DNA of 63,498 bases, from contig JAETRR010000020.1 in NCBI GenBank assembly GCA_021770065.1, positions 1 to 63,498 on the forward strand, read 5' to 3'. The notes beneath the pieces are model-generated. The model saw only the letters and a program-made list of their open reading frames with translations. It was not told the origin of the DNA and made no database searches. Source of the stretch: Lachnoclostridium sp. (GTDB lineage Bacteria > Bacillota > Clostridia > Lachnospirales > Lachnospiraceae). Position 1 is the first letter of the stretch. Each line of letters opens with the position of its first letter. Positions 60,146 to 63,498 of the stretch are shown piece by piece. Made by a program: the position numbers and the translations under genes.

Positions 60146-62395
60146 CTACTCCACTCCCCGTTTTAAATGTCCCCTGGTAAACGGCCCTTCCAAAGCTTCC
60201 GGCCCTCCCTTATGGCAGAACACCTCCACATATTGCTTCAAAATCCGCTTGATTTGCTTCTTATCCTCCATTACAAAGCACAAACGCAGGCTTTTTGGTG
60301 AAATGCTCTCCACTTCTCTTTGATTACCCAGAAGTGACAGGGGTTCACAATTGTATATTACATTATAGCACCACCGGCACTCGCTGGCGATGGGAAATTC
60401 TTTCTTATAGCGATCGGCAAGCATCCAGATCTCCCGCTGCTTCCGGCAGGCCTTCATGGTTTTATGCAGGCAGTTCGCCGTTACCATCAAAGGCAGATAA
60501 CCGTACACCAGCATCTCACTGTCCTCACAGCCCCTGCGCCTAAGCTCCTGTACATTCAGTTCCAGCGGAAGGGTATCCATGAGTATTCCCTGTTCCTTCC
60601 AAAAACCGCATGCCCGTCTGTTGAAGGTATAGAGATTATGATCCAGAATTACCGGAATATCCCAGGCTGCCTCTTTCAAAAATGCCAGTTCTTCCAGATT
60701 CTTTACCACAAGCATATCCAGCCCTGCATCTTTTAACAAATCAAGCCGCTCTTTAAAATACCTCTGCTCCGAAGTCCGGAATATTGCCGGAAGCACCAGC
60801 CCGAAGGTCTTCCCTGCCTTATGGCAGGCATCCGCATAAGCTTTCAGCTGCCTGAAATCTGCCTGTCCGCCCGAGACGGAAATCCTGGAAACCTCCGGAA
60901 TGTCCAGCGCTTCCGCAATAAACTCCGGCTGTTCCAGCTGCACATGAATCTCATAGCCGGCGGTCTTTTCTCGCCCGGATGATTTCATCTGTTCTTCTTT
61001 GGGAATCAATTCCTCTCTGAAGCTTTTGCGTCTTCCCCTGGTTCTTAACTCTTCCTCCAGCTTCTCCAAAGCCTCTCTGCGCATAGCATTCAGCTGGCGG
61101 ACCGGCAGAAATACTTCTTTTTCTCCCTCAAGCTCCAGCTCTTCAAAACAAAAGGGGCTGTCCCCTGTTTTTCGAAGCTGCTTTAAGACGGCTTCCGAAT
61201 CCATGGGCCGGTTTTCGGGTATCTGGGCCGGTTCCCCGGATACGGTTATTGCAATTTCCTTATATGTTACCAGAAACTCTGTGGGAAATTCCGTAGAAAT
61301 CCGAAAGCTTCCCTTAATTTTTTCCTTTTTCTCCGTATCCACATACTGCCGTCTAAGCTCTGAAAGAAGCCCCTCGTATGCCTGCTTTTCCAAAAGCTCC
61401 TGCCGGTTTCCTCCAGCCTTATGAGCTCCCTTTTCACGGACGCCTTCAAAATGCCCCGGTCTGGTAAGGGACATCAGTTCCCGGCCGTTTCGTATTTTGT
61501 AATATCCCTTCGAAAAACCTCCCCGGTTATAAAGTCTCTGTAATTCATCCAGATCTTTTTTATCAACCTGCCAGCCGTCGCTGCCGTGCTCCAGATAATA
61601 ATCCAGGTATTTCCGGTAGATACGCACAACTCCTGCCGTGTACTCCGGGCGTTTCATGCGTCCCTCTATTTTCAGGGAGCCGACTCCTGCCTTAAGGATC
61701 TCCGGAAGCAGTTCGACCGTACACATATCTTTCGGGCTTAACAGGTATGCTTCTTCTTTACGGTTCAGTACTTTCCCGTCTGCTTTCACCCGGTAAGGCA
61801 GACGGCATGGCTGCGCGCACCGTCCCCGGTTTCCGCTTCTTCCTCCCAGAATGCTGCTGAACAGACACTGCCCGGAATAACAATAACACAGAGCCCCATG
61901 AATAAAACTTTCTATCTCAATATCTACAGAAGCATGAATACGGCGGATTTCCTCCAGGGAAAGCTCTCTTGCCGTCACAATCCGCGTCGCCCCCTGTTCC
62001 TTCAGGAACGCAGCGCCTCCGGCTCCCAGAACGGTCATCTGGGTACTTGCATGTATGGGCAGATCCGGAAAATATTCACGAATATAAGAAAATGCGCCAA
62101 AGTCCTGTACAATCACTGCGTCCAGACCGCTCTCATAGTATGGCTTTAAATAAGCCCCCAATTCCTCAAGCTCATGATCCTTCAGAAGAGTATTCACTGT
62201 CAAATACAAATCACAGCCGTGAAGATGGGCATAGCCGATGGCGTCACAAAGTTCTTTTTCCCCGAAATTATCTGCATATGCCCTTGCACCGAACCTGGTG
62301 CCCCCAAGATAAACCGCATCCGCTCCTGCCCCCACTGCGGCCTTTAAACTGTCATAGGAACCGGCCGGAGCCAGAAGTTCCGTCTTGTGTCTCAC
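60146..62395 (-). CDS. U32 family peptidase with C-terminal extension
   Basis: 749 residues from a GTG at 62395 (GGAGG 7 nt upstream). N-terminal U32 domain with ELLAPAGSYDSLKAAVGAGADAVYLGG, the signature ESFIHGALCYCYSGQCLFSSILGGRSGNRGRCAQPCR (written as consecutive pieces: HGALCYCYSGQCL, then GRSGNRGRCAQPC) and KDMCTVELLPEIL; a DUF3656-like C-terminal half follows. U32 proteins include tRNA/ubiquinone hydroxylation factors (TrhP, UbiU/V) with Fe-S clusters; the four clustered cysteines suit that. The old collagenase label is doubtful. Confidence 0.92.
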   Translation of the reverse strand: MRHKTELLAPAGSYDSLKAAVGAGADAVYLGGTRFGARAYADNFGEKELCDAIGYAHLHGCDLYLTVNTLLKDHELEELGAYLKPYYESGLDAVIVQDFGAFSYIREYFPDLPIHASTQMTVLGAGGAAFLKEQGATRIVTARELSLEEIRRIHASVDIEIESFIHGALCYCYSGQCLFSSILGGRSGNRGRCAQPCRLPYRVKADGKVLNRKEEAYLLSPKDMCTVELLPEILKAGVGSLKIEGRMKRPEYTAGVVRIYRKYLDYYLEHGSDGWQVDKKDLDELQRLYNRGGFSKGYYKIRNGRELMSLTRPGHFEGVREKGAHKAGGNRQELLEKQAYEGLLSELRRQYVDTEKKEKIKGSFRISTEFPTEFLVTYKEIAITVSGEPAQIPENRPMDSEAVLKQLRKTGDSPFCFEELELEGEKEVFLPVRQLNAMRREALEKLEEELRTRGRRKSFREELIPKEEQMKSSGREKTAGYEIHVQLEQPEFIAEALDIPEVSRISVSGGQADFRQLKAYADACHKAGKTFGLVLPAIFRTSEQRYFKERLDLLKDAGLDMLVVKNLEELAFLKEAAWDIPVILDHNLYTFNRRACGFWKEQGILMDTLPLELNVQELRRRGCEDSEMLVYGYLPLMVTANCLHKTMKACRKQREIWMLADRYKKEFPIASECRWCYNVIYNCEPLSLLGNQREVESISPKSLRLCFVMEDKKQIKRILKQYVEVFCHKGGPEALEGPFTRGHLKRGVE

Positions 62396-62523
62396 TGCAT
62401 CGCCTCCTCTCTTTTAAAAGTAAAAAGGGCGTCTGCAAATAAGACTTTCGGATCTCATAAATCCTCACTGCCGTATTTTGCAGCAACCCCCGATATACAA
62501 TGCTGTAATTACTGTTTTATCTC

Positions 62524-63261
62524 TTATGTATAAGACCGCTGGCCCAGTTTCCTCGACAATTCCCGGTTCTCTCTCTGAAGCCGCTCAATCTCTCCCTCAA
62601 AGCTCCGTTTCTGCTCTGCAAGCCGCTTCTGGGCTGCCTGGTTCTGATCTTCAAGCTTCTTATGCGAGCTCTGTCTCTGCGCTTCTGCCGCTTTTTTCTG
62701 GTTCTCCAGATTACGCTCCAGCCCTTCTATGGTGCGTTTAAGCTCCTGTCTTTCCCGATCGGAAGCCTGCTTTTTGGAATCCAGCTTCTCGATTGTCTCC
62801 TTCCTCTGTCCTTCCAGCTTCGCCTCAAGCTCCTTTTTCTGTGCGTCCAGAGCTTCTTCCAATGCTTTCTTTTCGGCATTCAGTTTTGACTCTGCTTCTT
62901 TTTTCTGGGAAGCCAGGGTTTCCTTTAGTTCCTTCTTCTCTGCTTCCAGCTTTTCATTGGCCATCTGAGCTTCGATGAGATCGTGGCGGATTCCGTACAT
63001 CTCGCGCTCTTTCTTCTCCAATTCTGCGGAAAGCTTATCTGCCTGGCGCTTGGCCTTAAAGAAATCGTCTGCAAGATTCATATTCAGCATCATCTGCTTC
63101 TGATCTGTATTCTGCTTTCGATAGCCGTCCATCTGCTGAAACTGCGCCAGTTTTTCGTTGATATAGACGGAAACCTGGTGCAGATATTCCGGAGTCTCAT
63201 AGCCGCTGATCCGAAATACTTTTCCCGCAATCACGACCTCCACTGTGTTCTTCGTAGCCAT
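62524..63261 (-). CDS. zapA: ZapA-like cell division protein with long C-terminal coiled coil
   Basis: 245 residues from the ATG at 63261. The first about 95 residues are the ZapA domain (NTVEVVIAGKVFRISGYETPEYLHQVSVYINEKLAQ, then LNMNLADDFFKAK). Normal ZapA proteins end near residue 100; here a further 150 residues form an uninterrupted Lys/Glu/Gln coiled coil. ZapA bundles FtsZ filaments at the division site. It is coded just upstream of the U32 and SEDS genes on the same strand. Confidence 0.85.
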   Translation of the reverse strand: MATKNTVEVVIAGKVFRISGYETPEYLHQVSVYINEKLAQFQQMDGYRKQNTDQKQMMLNMNLADDFFKAKRQADKLSAELEKKEREMYGIRHDLIEAQMANEKLEAEKKELKETLASQKKEAESKLNAEKKALEEALDAQKKELEAKLEGQRKETIEKLDSKKQASDRERQELKRTIEGLERNLENQKKAAEAQRQSSHKKLEDQNQAAQKRLAEQKRSFEGEIERLQRENRELSRKLGQRSYT

Positions 63262-63322
63262 AGCACTCACTTCCTTCTCCCCATCTGAAACACCTGCAAT
63301 TCAATACCCCACAGTGTGCATT

Positions 63323-63498
63323 CGGGCTTCGCCCTATCAAAATGCAATCTGGCAAATCTGCCTGCAAGCAGGCAATTTCCCGTCTGATTGGTCTATTGTT
63401 CTACCCCGCAGTGCGAATTCGGAAAACCTTTGGTTTCCCGAATTCACGGGCTTCGCCCTATCAAAATGCAACCTGGTAAATCTGCCTGCAAGCAGGCA
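63323..63498. repeat. 52-bp hairpin direct repeats at the right edge
   Basis: Copies at 63323-63374 and 63447-63498 (period 124 bp, two mismatches), each with GGGCTTCGCCC and TGCCTGCAAGCAGGCA stems. Between them lies another strong stem, GAATTCGGAAAACC (63416-63429) with GGTTTCCCGAATTC (63432-63445). The second copy ends at the window's last base, so the array probably continues. Confidence 0.8.

Overview
The window looks like chromosome of an anaerobic Lachnospiraceae-type member of the Bacillota. Reasons: moderately low GC with strong AGGAGG ribosome sites, an archaeal/V-type ATP synthase operon, a class of spore-former cell-envelope genes (SpoVE/RodA-like flippase with a PbpA-like transpeptidase, ZapA-like protein, U32 peptidase), the clostridial rimP-nusA-ylxR-ylxQ-infB-rbfA-nrnA-truB-ribF block, and sigma/DUF4179 and divergent-PAP2 families typical of that group. 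This assignment rests on gene content only; no rRNA is present. Most genes lie on the minus strand.

Layout, left to right. 1-1.5 kb: end of a probable mobile or plasmid-derived segment (partial ParM-like actin, a small membrane protein, inverted repeats, a broken subtilase fragment). 1.5-7 kb: ECF sigma plus DUF4179 membrane partner, D-Ala-D-Ala carboxypeptidase, citrate synthase, divergent PAP2 protein. 7-15.7 kb: nine-gene V-type ATPase operon. 15.8-27 kb: an accessory catabolic island that reads as nonulosonate (sialic acid-like) use: ABC importer, CE7-type deacetylase and a second esterase-like protein lacking the nucleophile serine, ROK kinase, NanA-like lyase, NanE epimerase, an RpiR regulator and an unusual double fumarylacetoacetate-hydrolase-fold protein. 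27-32.4 kb: rpsU, alaS, hflK-hflC. 32.7-39.4 kb: MATE exporter with MerR regulator, SH3-NlpC/P60 hydrolase, membrane-anchored Mrr-like nuclease, Na/Pi cotransporter, coiled-coil protein. 39.5-48.6 kb: translation/transcription operon. 48.6-54.8 kb: CaCA antiporter, purB, purC and a polar amino acid ABC transporter. 54.8-57.3 kb: AT-rich decaying insert holding a NUDIX-pyrophosphatase fusion, a C-terminal regulator fragment and a frameshifted lipoprotein. 57.3-63.3 kb: cell wall/division genes.

The non-coding sequence is the most unusual part. There are at least four families of structured repeats: (i) a hairpin element whose 3' end runs into the next gene's Shine-Dalgarno sequence (upstream of ntpK, the NlpC/P60 gene, purB, and others, with a related hairpin after alaS); (ii) a 212-bp inverted repeat with a 35-bp perfect terminal stem and a related copy 2 kb away; (iii) three 64-bp tandem hairpin units forming the hflKC leader; (iv) a 52-bp hairpin direct repeat at the right edge. 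A strong intrinsic terminator also sits between promoter and first gene of the nusA-infB operon, suggesting attenuation. I found no tRNA, rRNA or CRISPR array.
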